64,000 nt of DNA from Telluria antibiotica (GTDB taxonomy: Bacteria; Pseudomonadota; Gammaproteobacteria; Burkholderiales; Burkholderiaceae_D), in NCBI RefSeq assembly GCF_011682055.1, contig NZ_JAAQOM010000006.1, positions 186,001 to 250,000 of the forward strand, in the 5' to 3' direction. This document shows positions 1 through 8,142 of this stretch, piece by piece. Made by a program: the position numbers and the translations under genes. The notes under the pieces were generated by a model that made no database searches, was not told the DNA's origin, and saw only the letters and a list, made by a program, of their open reading frames with translations. Each line of letters begins with the position of its first letter. Position 1 is the first letter of the stretch.

Positions 1-997
1 CGTACGCGTACGCCCCCGCCGTGAAGATGCTGTGATTTGCGTCGGTCTGGGTGTAATCGGAGTCGAAATAGGTCAGCGCCGTCTCGAAGTTGTCCTTCTT
101 CCACTGCAGCGCGCCGTAGAAGCCCTTGCGTTCCGATACGCCGTCGCCCGTACCCCACGAGGCGCTGTCCGGTACCCACACCGTCTTGCCGGGGACGACG
201 TCGTTCGTGCGCGGATAGTACGCCGACAGGCCCATCGAGTCGTAGCGGGACTTGAACTTGTTGTACGAGAGATCGACGAGGGCGCCGAATTCGCCGTAGC
301 GCGTGTTCCACCGGTTCGAATACAGGCCCGAGACGGCCGGCGAATTCTTCTTCCCGAGCGCGGTATAGTTGTCCGACAGGGACAGCGCGCCCATCGCGCC
401 TTTCTGGTCGAACGGCAGGCGCGTGCGCAGGTTGATCTGGCTGCTGATGCCGCCCTCCACCAGTTCGGAAGACGGGTTCTTGTACACGTCCACGGCCGCC
501 ATCAGTTCCGGCGGCACGTCGCTCCAGCTCAGTTCGCGTCCCGGCCAGCCGGCCGAAAAGCTCTCCCGCCCGTTCAGCGTGGACGACCCCCACGACAGGC
601 CGCGCACCTGCACGCCCGACCCTTCGGCGGAGAACGCCAGCGAATCGCCGCCCAGGGGGCTGTTGTTCGAGCGCGAGCGGTTGCGGTCCATCGTAACGCC
701 CACCACCCGCTGCAGCACCTCGGTGATCGACTTGTCCGGGAGCTTGCCAGCCTCGTCCGCCACGACGGAGTCGACGACCTGCTCGGCTTCCTGCTTGATC
801 TTCTGCGCGGTTTCCAGCGCCCTGCGCTGGCCGGTCACGACGACGGTGGTCGTGCTGCCGGTGTCCGCCGCGGCGGTCGCATCCGTCGTTTGTGCCTGAG
901 CCGCGTAGCTGTACAGCATGGCGACCTGCGCCGCGGCTAACGCCAGCGCGGTCATCCTGATCGGCTTGCCGCCGACCTTCGTCTCAATTTTTTTCAT
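1..997 (-). CDS. TonB-dependent receptor, N-terminal part (cut by window edge)
   Basis: The first 332 residues of an outer-membrane TonB-dependent receptor are visible; the gene runs off the left edge. It starts with a Sec-type signal ending near AAQAQ at about residue 36, then a short extension ending in VVVTGQRR, then a plug domain (about residues 65-200) with the typical stretch ADEAGKLPDKSITEVLQRV, followed by the first barrel strands. The plug is of the type common in carbohydrate receptors of Xanthomonas, Caulobacter and Massilia, so a sugar or glycan ligand is likely but not shown. The start at 997 is preceded by AAAGGAATC. It lies 34 bp downstream of the lipoprotein gene on the same strand, so the two are probably co-transcribed. 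Confidence 0.93.
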   Translation of the reverse strand, partial: MKKIETKVGGKPIRMTALALAAAQVAMLYSYAAQAQTTDATAAADTGSTTTVVVTGQRRALETAQKIKQEAEQVVDSVVADEAGKLPDKSITEVLQRVVGVTMDRNRSRSNNSPLGGDSLAFSAEGSGVQVRGLSWGSSTLNGRESFSAGWPGRELSWSDVPPELMAAVDVYKNPSSELVEGGISSQINLRTRLPFDQKGAMGALSLSDNYTALGKKNSPAVSGLYSNRWNTRYGEFGALVDLSYNKFKSRYDSMGLSAYYPRTNDVVPGKTVWVPDSASWGTGDGVSERKGFYGALQWKKDNFETALTYFDSDYTQTDANHSIFTAGAYAY

Positions 998-1031
998 TCT
1001 CTGATTCCTTTGTGGGATGTCCGACCCGCTG

Positions 1032-2297
1032 TCACTGGAAAACGATCGGCCCGGTCAACGTGAACTGGGTCTTGTAACCCGACGATCCGTTGGGCTGCAC
1101 TGCGGAGAACTTGATTTCGGATATCGCGTAGTCCTGCAGTTCGTTCCAGACATCCAGCCCGCTCAAGCCGCACGTCTCACCCAACGCGAACTTGTCCTTG
1201 AGGCCGATGCTGTAGTCCGCAGCGGCGGCCGTCGGCTGCACCGTGGCCTTCAGCGTCACGTGGCAGGCCTTGCCGTCCTTGGAGTTGAAGTGACTGATTC
1301 CCAGTTCGACGTTGAACTGGTTATTGGCCGAACTGAACCATTCGGTGTTCTGGGCGAGATTGAATTTCAGCGCCGCCTGGGCGTCGATACGCAGGCCTGC
1401 GGCACCTGGCCGGAAGTCGCCTGCCGGCCACCCGCTGTTGGCATCGAGATCGGTGGTCGCCAGGCCAGGGGCGAAGAGGAAGAACTGCGGTGCGTAGTTA
1501 TAGTCCCAGTCGGACGGTTGCGGGGCCGCGCCCCAGGTCACGGAATAGGTGTAGCTCCTGCCGTCGCTTGACACCTTCCGGTCGCACGCTTCCGGGCACC
1601 ACCATTGATTGCCCGGGCGCCCGATGACGCCTTCCTTGGAGTTGTCGGCATCCTTGTAACCGCTCAGGAACGTCAACGTAGCCGCCGTGGCCGTGCCGAT
1701 CGGGATATTCTTGTCGACCGTGATCGTTGCGTAGTGATCGTCGCCCTGGGCCGTGGCCGTGATGGTGCACATGCCGTTGGCGACCTTGGTCAGCGTCGTC
1801 CCGCTGACCGTGCACACGTCAGGCGTCTTGCTCGCGAAGCTGGTCGGGAGGCCCACGGCGGAGGTGGCCGCCAATTGGACGGGTGTCTTGTCCAGAGGCT
1901 GCGAGCCCGGATTGCGGAACACGAGTGCCGACTTGATCTTCGGGATGACGAACAGCTGCCGCGACGACGCGGGCGCATAGCCGTTGCCGCCGGCCTGGCT
2001 GGCGGTGACCGAGCATTCGCCCGCTTTCAGCAACGACAGCGTCGTGCCGCTGACGGAGCAGACATCCGGGGTGTTCGACGTAAACGTAACGGCACCGCCG
2101 CCGGTCGCGGTCGCCACCAGCTCGGTGGTCGCCACCGTGGGCGGCAAGGCCACGGTCATTCCGCCTGGATAGTTGAAATCGACGGCTTGCACCAGGGTGC
2201 CGTCAGAACCTCCCCCGCCCCCGCCGCACCCGGCGAGCACCGCCGCACACGCCAGGGCAATCGCCCGTGGCTTGAATTTTGTCGCTTGACTCCACAT
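1032..2297 (-). CDS. Secreted lipoprotein with two Ig-like repeats
   Basis: A 421-residue lipoprotein. Residues 1-24 form a lipoprotein signal with lipobox LAGC, followed by a glycine linker. Two related modules follow (about residues 50-120 and 130-205), each containing TPDVC[ST]VSGTTL and a second cysteine some 15 residues later (AGECSVTA and NGMCTITA), which looks like duplicated Ig-like (Big) repeats with a disulfide each. The last 200 residues form a separate domain I do not recognise; it has several Trp and Cys residues and could be a glycan-binding or substrate-capture domain. AGAGAGA lies just upstream of the ATG. As the first gene of a probable operon with the TonB receptor downstream, it may act as a surface partner of that receptor. 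Confidence 0.82.
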   Translation of the reverse strand: MWSQATKFKPRAIALACAAVLAGCGGGGGGSDGTLVQAVDFNYPGGMTVALPPTVATTELVATATGGGAVTFTSNTPDVCSVSGTTLSLLKAGECSVTASQAGGNGYAPASSRQLFVIPKIKSALVFRNPGSQPLDKTPVQLAATSAVGLPTSFASKTPDVCTVSGTTLTKVANGMCTITATAQGDDHYATITVDKNIPIGTATAATLTFLSGYKDADNSKEGVIGRPGNQWWCPEACDRKVSSDGRSYTYSVTWGAAPQPSDWDYNYAPQFFLFAPGLATTDLDANSGWPAGDFRPGAAGLRIDAQAALKFNLAQNTEWFSSANNQFNVELGISHFNSKDGKACHVTLKATVQPTAAAADYSIGLKDKFALGETCGLSGLDVWNELQDYAISEIKFSAVQPNGSSGYKTQFTLTGPIVFQ

Positions 2298-2437
2298 GAG
2301 TTATCTCTCTTCTGTTGGTCTTTACTTGCCTACACGGCCATCGGATAACCGTGACGGAGATGACTTGGCTGGCGGGTCGGTACACGCTCTTGGCCGCCGT
2401 TGCCAATCAGCCATAATGCTGAGGCAGCAGACATGGC

Positions 2438-2453
2438 TGTCGCAATTGCGACA
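2438..2453. promoter_or_regulatory. 16-bp perfect palindrome, candidate operator
   Basis: TGTCGCAATTGCGACA is a perfect 16-bp palindrome 141 bp upstream of the lipoprotein/TonB-receptor operon start. No gene covers it. It has the size of a dimeric regulator site and lies where a promoter or upstream control site would be expected. It does not match the LacI-type sites found elsewhere in the window, so the regulator is unknown. Confidence 0.55.
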
Positions 2454-2499
2454 ATCATCAATACGGCTAGAAAATCCCACGGAAGGAGGTCAGCGGCGC

Positions 2500-2548
2500 G
2501 GGCGCGCCGGCCTCGCGCGCGGGCGCGCCGGCCTCGCGCGCGGGCGCG
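2500..2548. repeat. 21-bp GC-rich tandem repeat, two copies plus a partial
   Basis: A 21-bp unit beginning GGGCGCGCCGG and ending CGCGCGC occurs twice in exact tandem (2500-2520, 2521-2541), and a third copy breaks off after about 7 bp. The unit is itself rich in GGCGCGCC/GCGCGC self-complementary stretches. It lies in the 320-bp gap between the lipoprotein gene start and the end of wrbA. Apart from this repeat and the palindrome at 2438, nothing else is recognisable in that gap. Confidence 0.8.
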
Positions 2549-2617
2549 AGGCGATGCATGAGTACAACAGCGCAGCCGGGGCGGCTGGCTTGATGGGGGA
2601 GATGGGAAGCGGGAAGG

Positions 2618-3217
2618 TCAGCCGAACAGCTTGTGCGCGGTTCTCGCGACCAGTTCGCCCTGGTGGCGCGCGCCATCCAGCTCGTTGCGGCTCGGCTGGC
2701 GCTGGCCCTGGCCGCCGGCGATCGTGCTGGCGCCGTACGGGCTGCCGCCGGTGATCTCGTCCAGCGTCATCTGGCCGGCGAAGCTGTACGGCAGGCCCAC
2801 GATGACCATGCCGAGGTGCAGCAGGTTCGTGATGATGGAAAACTGCGTCGTCTCCTGCCCGCCGTGCTGCGTTGCCGACGACGTGAACGCGGCGCCCACC
2901 TTGCCGTTCAGTGCGCCCTTCGCCCACAGGCCGCCGGTCTGGTCCAGGAAAGCGGCCATCTGCGACGGCATGCGGCCATAGCGCGTGGGTGCGCCGATCA
3001 CGATGGCGTCGTAGTCCGGCAATTCGTTGACGGTGGCGATCGGCGCGGGCTGGTCCAGCTTGAAGTGGCCGTTGCGCGCGACTTCGTCCGGCACCGTCTC
3101 CGGCACGCGCTTCACGTCGACCGTCGCGCCGGCCGCGCGGGCGCCGTCGGCCAGCGCGTGCGCCATCTGTTCGATGTGTCCATACGTCGAGTAATACAGC
3201 ACCAGTACCTTTGCCAT
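2618..3217 (-). CDS. wrbA: NAD(P)H:quinone oxidoreductase, WrbA type
   Basis: A 199-residue flavodoxin-fold protein that matches WrbA over its full length. WrbA proteins bind FMN and reduce quinones with two electrons using NAD(P)H, in the cytoplasm, as a protection against redox cycling. Visible family features are the N-terminal phosphate loop [12 protein letters not shown], the [20 protein letters not shown] segment, and the [12 protein letters not shown] segment. I chose the ATG at 3217 (MAKVLVLYY) because GGAG lies 8 bp upstream and family members start here; the reading frame stays open 27 codons further but without family similarity. It follows the EAL-protein gene on the same strand after a 102-bp gap. 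Confidence 0.95.
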   Translation of the reverse strand: MAKVLVLYYSTYGHIEQMAHALADGARAAGATVDVKRVPETVPDEVARNGHFKLDQPAPIATVNELPDYDAIVIGAPTRYGRMPSQMAAFLDQTGGLWAKGALNGKVGAAFTSSATQHGGQETTQFSIITNLLHLGMVIVGLPYSFAGQMTLDEITGGSPYGASTIAGGQGQRQPSRNELDGARHQGELVARTAHKLFG

Positions 3218-3319
3218 GTCCGCTCCTTCGATCGTCCCGCGCGACGCCACCGGCTGGCGTCCTGCCGTCGCCGGCCCACGCAGCCGCGACCGGGACATGC
3301 TAACCGAACACGGCCCGCC

Positions 3320-5419
3320 TCACGCGCACGCGTGCTCGGCGGCCAGGCGGTACGGCGAGCCCCGCGCCCAATCGAGCAACTGCGCGGCAGGCATCGGCGC
3401 GGCGACATAGAAGCCCTGGGCTTCGTCGCAGCCCAGGGCATGCAAGGCATCCCAGATGCGGGCATTGCTGACGCCTTCCGCCACGACGCCCATGCCCAGG
3501 TCGTGGGCCAGGTGCACGGTGGACTTGACGATGGCCGCGGCGCGGCGGTCGTCGATCATCTGCATCGTGAAGCCGTGGTCGATCTTGATGACGTCCACCG
3601 GGAGGCGGCTCAAGTAGCTCAGCGACGAATACCCGGTGCCGAAATCGTCGATGTACAGACGGAAGCCCATGGCGGACAGGCGTTCCAGCTCCGCGATGCT
3701 CTCGGCGGGGTTCTGCATCAGGCTGCTCTCCGTCATCTCCAGCCCGATCAGGCCCGCGCACGCGCCGTGCTGCTCGAGCAGGTCGCGCAGGTGTTCGGAC
3801 AGCGACAGCGCGGCGATGTCGCGCGCGGACAGGTTGACGGCGATGGGCATGCGCACGCCCTGCGCCCGCCACGCTTCGCACTGCGCGACGGCGCTCGCCA
3901 GCATGTGCTGCGTGAGCACGTGGATCAGGTCCGTCGATTCGATCAGCGGCATGAAGGTCTCGGGGCCGATGCAGCCCTTGTCCGGATGGACCCAGCGCAC
4001 GAGCGCCTCGACGCCGACGATCTCGCCGCCGCCCATCGTCACCTTGGGCTGGCAGAACAGCTGGATCTGTCCGGCCTCGATGGCGGCGCGGAAGTCGCCG
4101 ATCAGCGACAGCCTGTCGGGCGTGTGCGGATCGTCTTCCGCGACGTACACGGCCACGTTGCGCGCCATGCCGGCCGCCTGGTACAGCGCGATGTCGGCCT
4201 TGCGCAGCAAGGTGTGGTAGTCGAGGCCCTGCAGGGGCGCGAGCGCGATGCCGACGCGCGCGCCGATCTCGTACGAAATGCCGGCGATGGCGAACGGCGC
4301 TTCCAGCGCGCGCAGGATGTTCTGCGCCCAGCGTCGCGCCTCGTCCTCGTCGGCGCCGTCCAGCACGATCGGGAAACGCGCGTCGCCGCGCGCGACGACG
4401 CCCGCCTGCCCGACGACGCCGGCCAGCCGGTCCGCGACGAGCGCCAGCAGCACGTCGCCGTACAAATGCGTCAGCGCGTAATTGACGTCACGGAAGCGCA
4501 CGAGGTCGACGATCAGGCAGGCCAGGCGCGCCTGGCCGCGTCCCCGGCCGCCGCCACGCCGCAACTGGACCAGGCGGTCATCGACTTCGCGCTCGAACAG
4601 GTTCATGTTCGGCAGGCCCGTCACAGTGTCGTAATACGCGAGGCGGCGCACGTTGTCCTCGGCGCGGCGGCGCTCCGTCACGTCCTGCACGAGGCCCAGC
4701 ATCTTGACGACGCGGCCCGTCGCGTCGCGCCGCACCTCGGCCACGGAATGCAGCCAGCGCACGTCGCCGTCCGGCCGCACGAGCCGGAATTCGATGTCGT
4801 ACTTGTAGTCGGGGTCCGTCAACGCCCGCTCGCGCGCGCTCTCGGCCAGCGCGCGGTCGTCCGGGTGGATGCGCGCGTAGATCTCGGCCGTCGACACCGG
4901 GGTCTCGTCCGGCCGGAAGCCCAGGATGCGATAGCCTTCCGGCGACGACGTCACGTGCTCGTCGCTGGCGGCGTCCCAGATCCAGTTGCCGATCAGCGCG
5001 AGGGCCTGGGCGCGGTGCAGTTCGTTCTGGATGTCGCGCAGCTGTCCTTCCGCCTCGACGTGGCGCGTGACGTCCTGCAGGACGACGAGCACCGCGTCAC
5101 GGCCATCGTAATTGATGGCGCAACACTGCAGGATCGCGTGGCGCACGATGTCGCCCACGCCGGCGATGAGGCACACCTGTGCATGCAGCCGGCATGCGTC
5201 CGCGCTCAGTCGACCGGCGCCGCCGTCGTCGTCGTACAGGTCGGGCAGGTGCTTGCCCAGCAAGCCGGCGCGCGTACACCCGAGCTGCTGCAGGGCCCCG
5301 TCGTTGGCATCGAGGATTTCCTGCGAGACGGGGTCGCAGACGAGCAAGGATAGCAGCGTGCCCTCGAACAGCGGCCGGCACCATGCGCTCGCATCCGCGC
5401 GCGGGAATTGTGCAGCCAT
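3320..5419 (-). CDS. PAS-PAS-GGDEF-EAL protein with degenerate GGDEF, probable c-di-GMP phosphodiesterase
   Basis: A 699-residue cytoplasmic signalling protein without membrane segments. Order: PAS (about 17-120), PAS with PAC (about 135-255), GGDEF-like (about 265-430), EAL (about 440-690). The cyclase signature is lost: the GGDEF loop reads VVARGDARFPIVL, and the metal-binding strand reads LIVDLVRF. The EAL domain keeps its catalytic set: VEALVRW, LEMTES, IDDFGTGYSSLSYL, IKIDHGF and VVAEGV. I therefore infer phosphodiesterase activity, with the GGDEF part as a possible GTP-sensing or regulatory module, a pattern well known in this family. The start at 5419 has AAGGAAAG upstream. The sensed signal is unknown. 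Confidence 0.9.
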   Translation of the reverse strand: MAAQFPRADASAWCRPLFEGTLLSLLVCDPVSQEILDANDGALQQLGCTRAGLLGKHLPDLYDDDGGAGRLSADACRLHAQVCLIAGVGDIVRHAILQCCAINYDGRDAVLVVLQDVTRHVEAEGQLRDIQNELHRAQALALIGNWIWDAASDEHVTSSPEGYRILGFRPDETPVSTAEIYARIHPDDRALAESARERALTDPDYKYDIEFRLVRPDGDVRWLHSVAEVRRDATGRVVKMLGLVQDVTERRRAEDNVRRLAYYDTVTGLPNMNLFEREVDDRLVQLRRGGGRGRGQARLACLIVDLVRFRDVNYALTHLYGDVLLALVADRLAGVVGQAGVVARGDARFPIVLDGADEDEARRWAQNILRALEAPFAIAGISYEIGARVGIALAPLQGLDYHTLLRKADIALYQAAGMARNVAVYVAEDDPHTPDRLSLIGDFRAAIEAGQIQLFCQPKVTMGGGEIVGVEALVRWVHPDKGCIGPETFMPLIESTDLIHVLTQHMLASAVAQCEAWRAQGVRMPIAVNLSARDIAALSLSEHLRDLLEQHGACAGLIGLEMTESSLMQNPAESIAELERLSAMGFRLYIDDFGTGYSSLSYLSRLPVDVIKIDHGFTMQMIDDRRAAAIVKSTVHLAHDLGMGVVAEGVSNARIWDALHALGCDEAQGFYVAAPMPAAQLLDWARGSPYRLAAEHACA

Positions 5420-5592
5420 GGGGCTTTCCTTTCGATGTTATAGCGTGCCATCATGAAGTATAGCGCAAACATCGATAACAAAATATCATCGAACCCCTGT
5501 CAAGACAGACAGGTAGCGCACTTTTCGGCCACGCTCCGGAATGGTCCACCCGGTCCATTCCGGCGCTTTTTCCACACTCCAACGGAGCACAC

Positions 5593-6576
5593 ATGACCAA
5601 CACGGTACGCTGGGGCATCCTCGGCACTGGCAGGATCGCCCGCGATTTCGCGACCGCGCTGCACGACACACCCGGCGCCACGCTGGCCGCCGTCGCGTCG
5701 CGCGAACGCACGACAGCCGAGGCATTCGGCGACGAACTCGGCGTCTCCCTGCGCCTGGCCGGCTACGACAGCCTCGCCGCCTGCGCCGACGTGGACCTCG
5801 TCTACATCGGCACCCCGCACGCCATGCATGCGGAAAACGCGCTCGCCATGCTGGCCGGCGGCAAGGGCGTGCTGTGCGAGAAACCGTTCGCGCTGAACCG
5901 CGCCCAGGCCGAGCAAGTCGTGGCGCTCGCCCGCAGCCGCCGCGTGTTCCTGATGGAAGCCATGTGGACCCGCTTCATGCCCGCCCTGGCCGAAGCGAAG
6001 CGCATCCTCGCGTCCGGCGTGCTGGGCGAGGTGTCGCAGGCCAGCGCCGATTTCGGTTTCGCCGCGACGGGCGGACCGGAAGCGCGCCTGTTCAATCCCG
6101 CCCTCGGCGGCGGCGCGCTGCTGGACGTCGGGATCTACCCGCTGTCGATCACCACGTACCTGCTCGGCGCAGTCGAATCGGTGCGGGCGCAGGCCGAGCT
6201 GGGGCCCACCGGCGTCGACCTGCAAACCGTGTTCACGCTGCGCCATGCGAGCGGCGCGCTGTCCACGTGCGCCTGTTCGCTGAAGGCACGGACGCCGGGC
6301 CTGCTGACCGTGTCCGGCCGCGACGGACAACTGCGCCTGGACGCGCCGTTCCACCGCGCGCCGACCGTCACCTTGACGCTGGCGGGCGAGTCGCCGCGCG
6401 CGATCCCGACGCCTTACCTCGGCAACGGCTATGTGCACGAAGCGATCGAAGCGCAGCGCTGCTGGACGGAAGGCATGATCGAAAGCCCGGCCATGACGCA
6501 CGAGCAGACCTTGCACCTGATGGGCGTGCTGGACGAGATCCGGCACCAGGTCGGCGTACGCTACCCGGGCGACTGA
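5593..6576 (+). CDS. Gfo/Idh/MocA family NAD(P)-dependent oxidoreductase
   Basis: A 327-residue protein of the glucose-fructose/inositol dehydrogenase family. The N-terminal Rossmann fold has GILGTGRIARDF, the strand VYIGTPHAMHAE, and the conserved LCEKPFALN whose Glu-Lys-Pro is the family signature; the C-terminal alpha/beta domain binds the substrate. These enzymes oxidise or reduce sugars and polyols; closest in style are the dihydrodiol/xylose dehydrogenase-like members, but the substrate cannot be read from the sequence. ACGGAG lies 8 bp upstream of the ATG. It ends 28 bp before the promoter of the transporter/GH94 operon and may be functionally related to it, though that promoter separates them. 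Confidence 0.92.
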   Translation: MTNTVRWGILGTGRIARDFATALHDTPGATLAAVASRERTTAEAFGDELGVSLRLAGYDSLAACADVDLVYIGTPHAMHAENALAMLAGGKGVLCEKPFALNRAQAEQVVALARSRRVFLMEAMWTRFMPALAEAKRILASGVLGEVSQASADFGFAATGGPEARLFNPALGGGALLDVGIYPLSITTYLLGAVESVRAQAELGPTGVDLQTVFTLRHASGALSTCACSLKARTPGLLTVSGRDGQLRLDAPFHRAPTVTLTLAGESPRAIPTPYLGNGYVHEAIEAQRCWTEGMIESPAMTHEQTLHLMGVLDEIRHQVGVRYPGD

Positions 6577-6604
6577 CCCCATGGCCAGGGCCCGCGTCCG
6601 GCGG

Positions 6605-6633
6605 TTGACATGGCGGCGCGGCGACGGCATACT
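6605..6633 (+). promoter_or_regulatory. Sigma-70 promoter of the GPH transporter/GH94 operon
   Basis: A consensus -35 TTGACA (6605-6610) is followed after exactly 17 bp by -10 CATACT (6628-6633). Transcription would start near 6640, directly at the LacI-type operator, and proceed into the short leader and the transporter gene. Confidence 0.72.
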
Positions 6634-6639
6634 CGCCGC

Positions 6640-6653
6640 TGTTAGCGCTATCA
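6640..6653. promoter_or_regulatory. LacI/GntR-type operator at the transporter promoter
   Basis: TGTTAGCGCTATCA has an internal palindromic core TAGCGCTA with near-symmetric flanks. It begins 6 bp after the -10 element, so a bound repressor would sit over the start site. It agrees at 12 of 14 positions with the perfect palindrome at 12562-12575. The GntR-like regulator encoded at 12661-13689 is the natural candidate: E. coli GntR sites have the related form TGTTAC..GTAACA. Confidence 0.68.
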
Positions 6654-6698
6654 CCCAAGGCGGCCGAAGAGCCGCCCGATCACTTACCGGAGACTCAG

Positions 6699-6752
6699 AT
6701 GGCCCGTCCGACCGCCTTTCCTGACGCCGCACCCGCCGGGGCGCCGCGATGA
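6699..6752 (+). CDS. 17-residue leader peptide upstream of the transporter
   Basis: A short reading frame ([17 protein letters not shown]) starts 9 bp after CCGGAG and stops with a TGA that overlaps the transporter start as ATGA. The transporter start itself has only a weak GGGG ahead of it, so the leader ribosome probably re-initiates on the transporter (translational coupling). It has no similarity I recognise. It is unlikely to be part of the transporter, because GPH transporters normally begin close to the conserved REKLAYG motif. It could be chance, but the good ribosome binding site and exact overlap argue for use. Confidence 0.45.
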   Translation: MARPTAFPDAAPAGAPR

Positions 6753-8122
6753 CGGCCTCCCTGCCCCGCGCCGCCACGGCGAGTTCTCCGCTGCCCTGGC
6801 GCGAAAAACTGGCTTACGGCGTGGCGGACATGGGGTTCAATTTTTACTGGACCAACGTCGCCACGTTCCTGCTGATCTTCTACACGGACAGCTTCGGCAT
6901 CTCGGCCGCCGCCGCCGCGACGATGATGTCGGCCATTAAAATCGTCAACGCGTTCACCGACCCGCTGATCGGCGCCGCGGCCGACCGTACCTCGACCCGC
7001 TTCGGCAAGTTTCGGCCGTGGCTCGTGTGGATGTGCGTGCCGCTGGCCGGCGCCGCCGTGCTCACGTACACGACACCGAACCTTGAAGGCGACGCGAAGC
7101 TCGCGTGGGCCTACGGCACCTATTTGCTGATGATGGTGTGCTACACGTGCGTGAACATCCCGTACAACGCGCTGTCCGGCGTGATGTCGGCCGACCCGCA
7201 GCAGCGCTCCACGATCAACGGCCTGCGTTTCATCTTCGCGTTCGCGGGCAGCACGCTGGTGACGGCGGCCACGCCCGACCTCGTGCGCTGGCTCGGCGCC
7301 GGCGACGACCGGCGCGGCTGGCAGTTGACGATGCTAGCGTGGGCCGTCGCGGCGTCGCTGCTGTTCGTCGTCACGTTCGCGGGTACGCGCGAACGCATCG
7401 CGCCGCCGCCCGGACAAAGGAACGCCGTGTGGCGCGACGTGCGCGACCTCGCGGGCAACCGGCCGTGGATGGTGCTGTTCTTCCTCGCGCTGATCATCAT
7501 GGTGACGATCACCCTGCGCACCGCCAGCGCCGCCTACTATTTCAAGTACGTCGTCGGCCGCCCTGACCTGATGCGCACCTTCGTGCCCACGTACATGGTG
7601 TGTGCCGCCGTCGGCGCGGCGCTCACGCCGCTGCTCACGCGTTGGGGCGACAAGAAGACGCTGATGATCGTCCTCATGAGCGCCACCGCCGTGCTGTCGG
7701 CCGCGTTCTACGTCGTGCCGCCCGACCAGGTGTGGCTGATGTTCGTGCTGCAGGGTGGGCTCGGTCTCGTGCTGGGGCCGAAGTCGCCGCTGGCATTCTC
7801 GATGTACGCCGATACGGCCGACTACAACGAGTGGCGCACGGGCCGCCGGGCCACCGCGATGACGTTCGCCGCCGCCACGTTCTCGCAAAAGCTCGGCACG
7901 GCCGTCGCCGTCGCCGTGATCGGCTCCGTGTTCACGGCGCTGGGCTATGTGCCGAACGCCGTGCAAGCCAGCGGTTCACGCGAAGGCATCGTGTGGCTGA
8001 TGTCCTTCATCCCGGCGGTGTTCGCCACCCTGGCAGTCGCCGTGATGTGCTGCTACAACCTGAACGGCGGACAGCTGGCGCGCATCCAGGCCGACCTGGC
8101 GTCGCGCAAGCCCGCCCCCTGA
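6749..8122 (+). CDS. GPH-family (glycoside-pentoside-hexuronide) sugar:cation symporter
   Basis: A 457-residue inner-membrane protein with about twelve hydrophobic segments. Family features include [17 protein letters not shown] at the N-terminus, [20 protein letters not shown] (the GPH form of the major-facilitator loop 2-3 motif), and the interdomain loop. GPH carriers such as MelB, XylP and GusB import glycosides, pentosides or hexuronides with Na+ or H+. It is followed after 20 bp by the GH94 phosphorylase, so the cargo is probably the substrate of that enzyme, a disaccharide or disaccharide acid. Expression is probably set by the promoter and operator at 6605-6653 and by coupling to the short leader. 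Confidence 0.92.
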   Translation: MTASLPRAATASSPLPWREKLAYGVADMGFNFYWTNVATFLLIFYTDSFGISAAAAATMMSAIKIVNAFTDPLIGAAADRTSTRFGKFRPWLVWMCVPLAGAAVLTYTTPNLEGDAKLAWAYGTYLLMMVCYTCVNIPYNALSGVMSADPQQRSTINGLRFIFAFAGSTLVTAATPDLVRWLGAGDDRRGWQLTMLAWAVAASLLFVVTFAGTRERIAPPPGQRNAVWRDVRDLAGNRPWMVLFFLALIIMVTITLRTASAAYYFKYVVGRPDLMRTFVPTYMVCAAVGAALTPLLTRWGDKKTLMIVLMSATAVLSAAFYVVPPDQVWLMFVLQGGLGLVLGPKSPLAFSMYADTADYNEWRTGRRATAMTFAAATFSQKLGTAVAVAVIGSVFTALGYVPNAVQASGSREGIVWLMSFIPAVFATLAVAVMCCYNLNGGQLARIQADLASRKPAP

Positions 8123-8142
8123 ATCAACGACAAGGAAAGACG

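Noticed and set aside
32..940. Long rightward reading frame (302 codons) over the first TonB receptor
   Set aside because: It is a GC-driven shadow, rich in Arg/Val/Ala with no family similarity; the opposite strand encodes a clear signal peptide and plug domain.
2633..5353. 906-codon rightward reading frame over wrbA and the EAL protein
   Set aside because: It lies antisense to two well-recognised genes and has the Arg/His/Asp-rich composition of a reverse-strand shadow.
5496..5513. CCTGTC-N6-GACAGG inverted repeat as a terminator or operator
   Set aside because: The stem is only 6 bp with no T-run, and nothing else supports a site; kept out as too weak.
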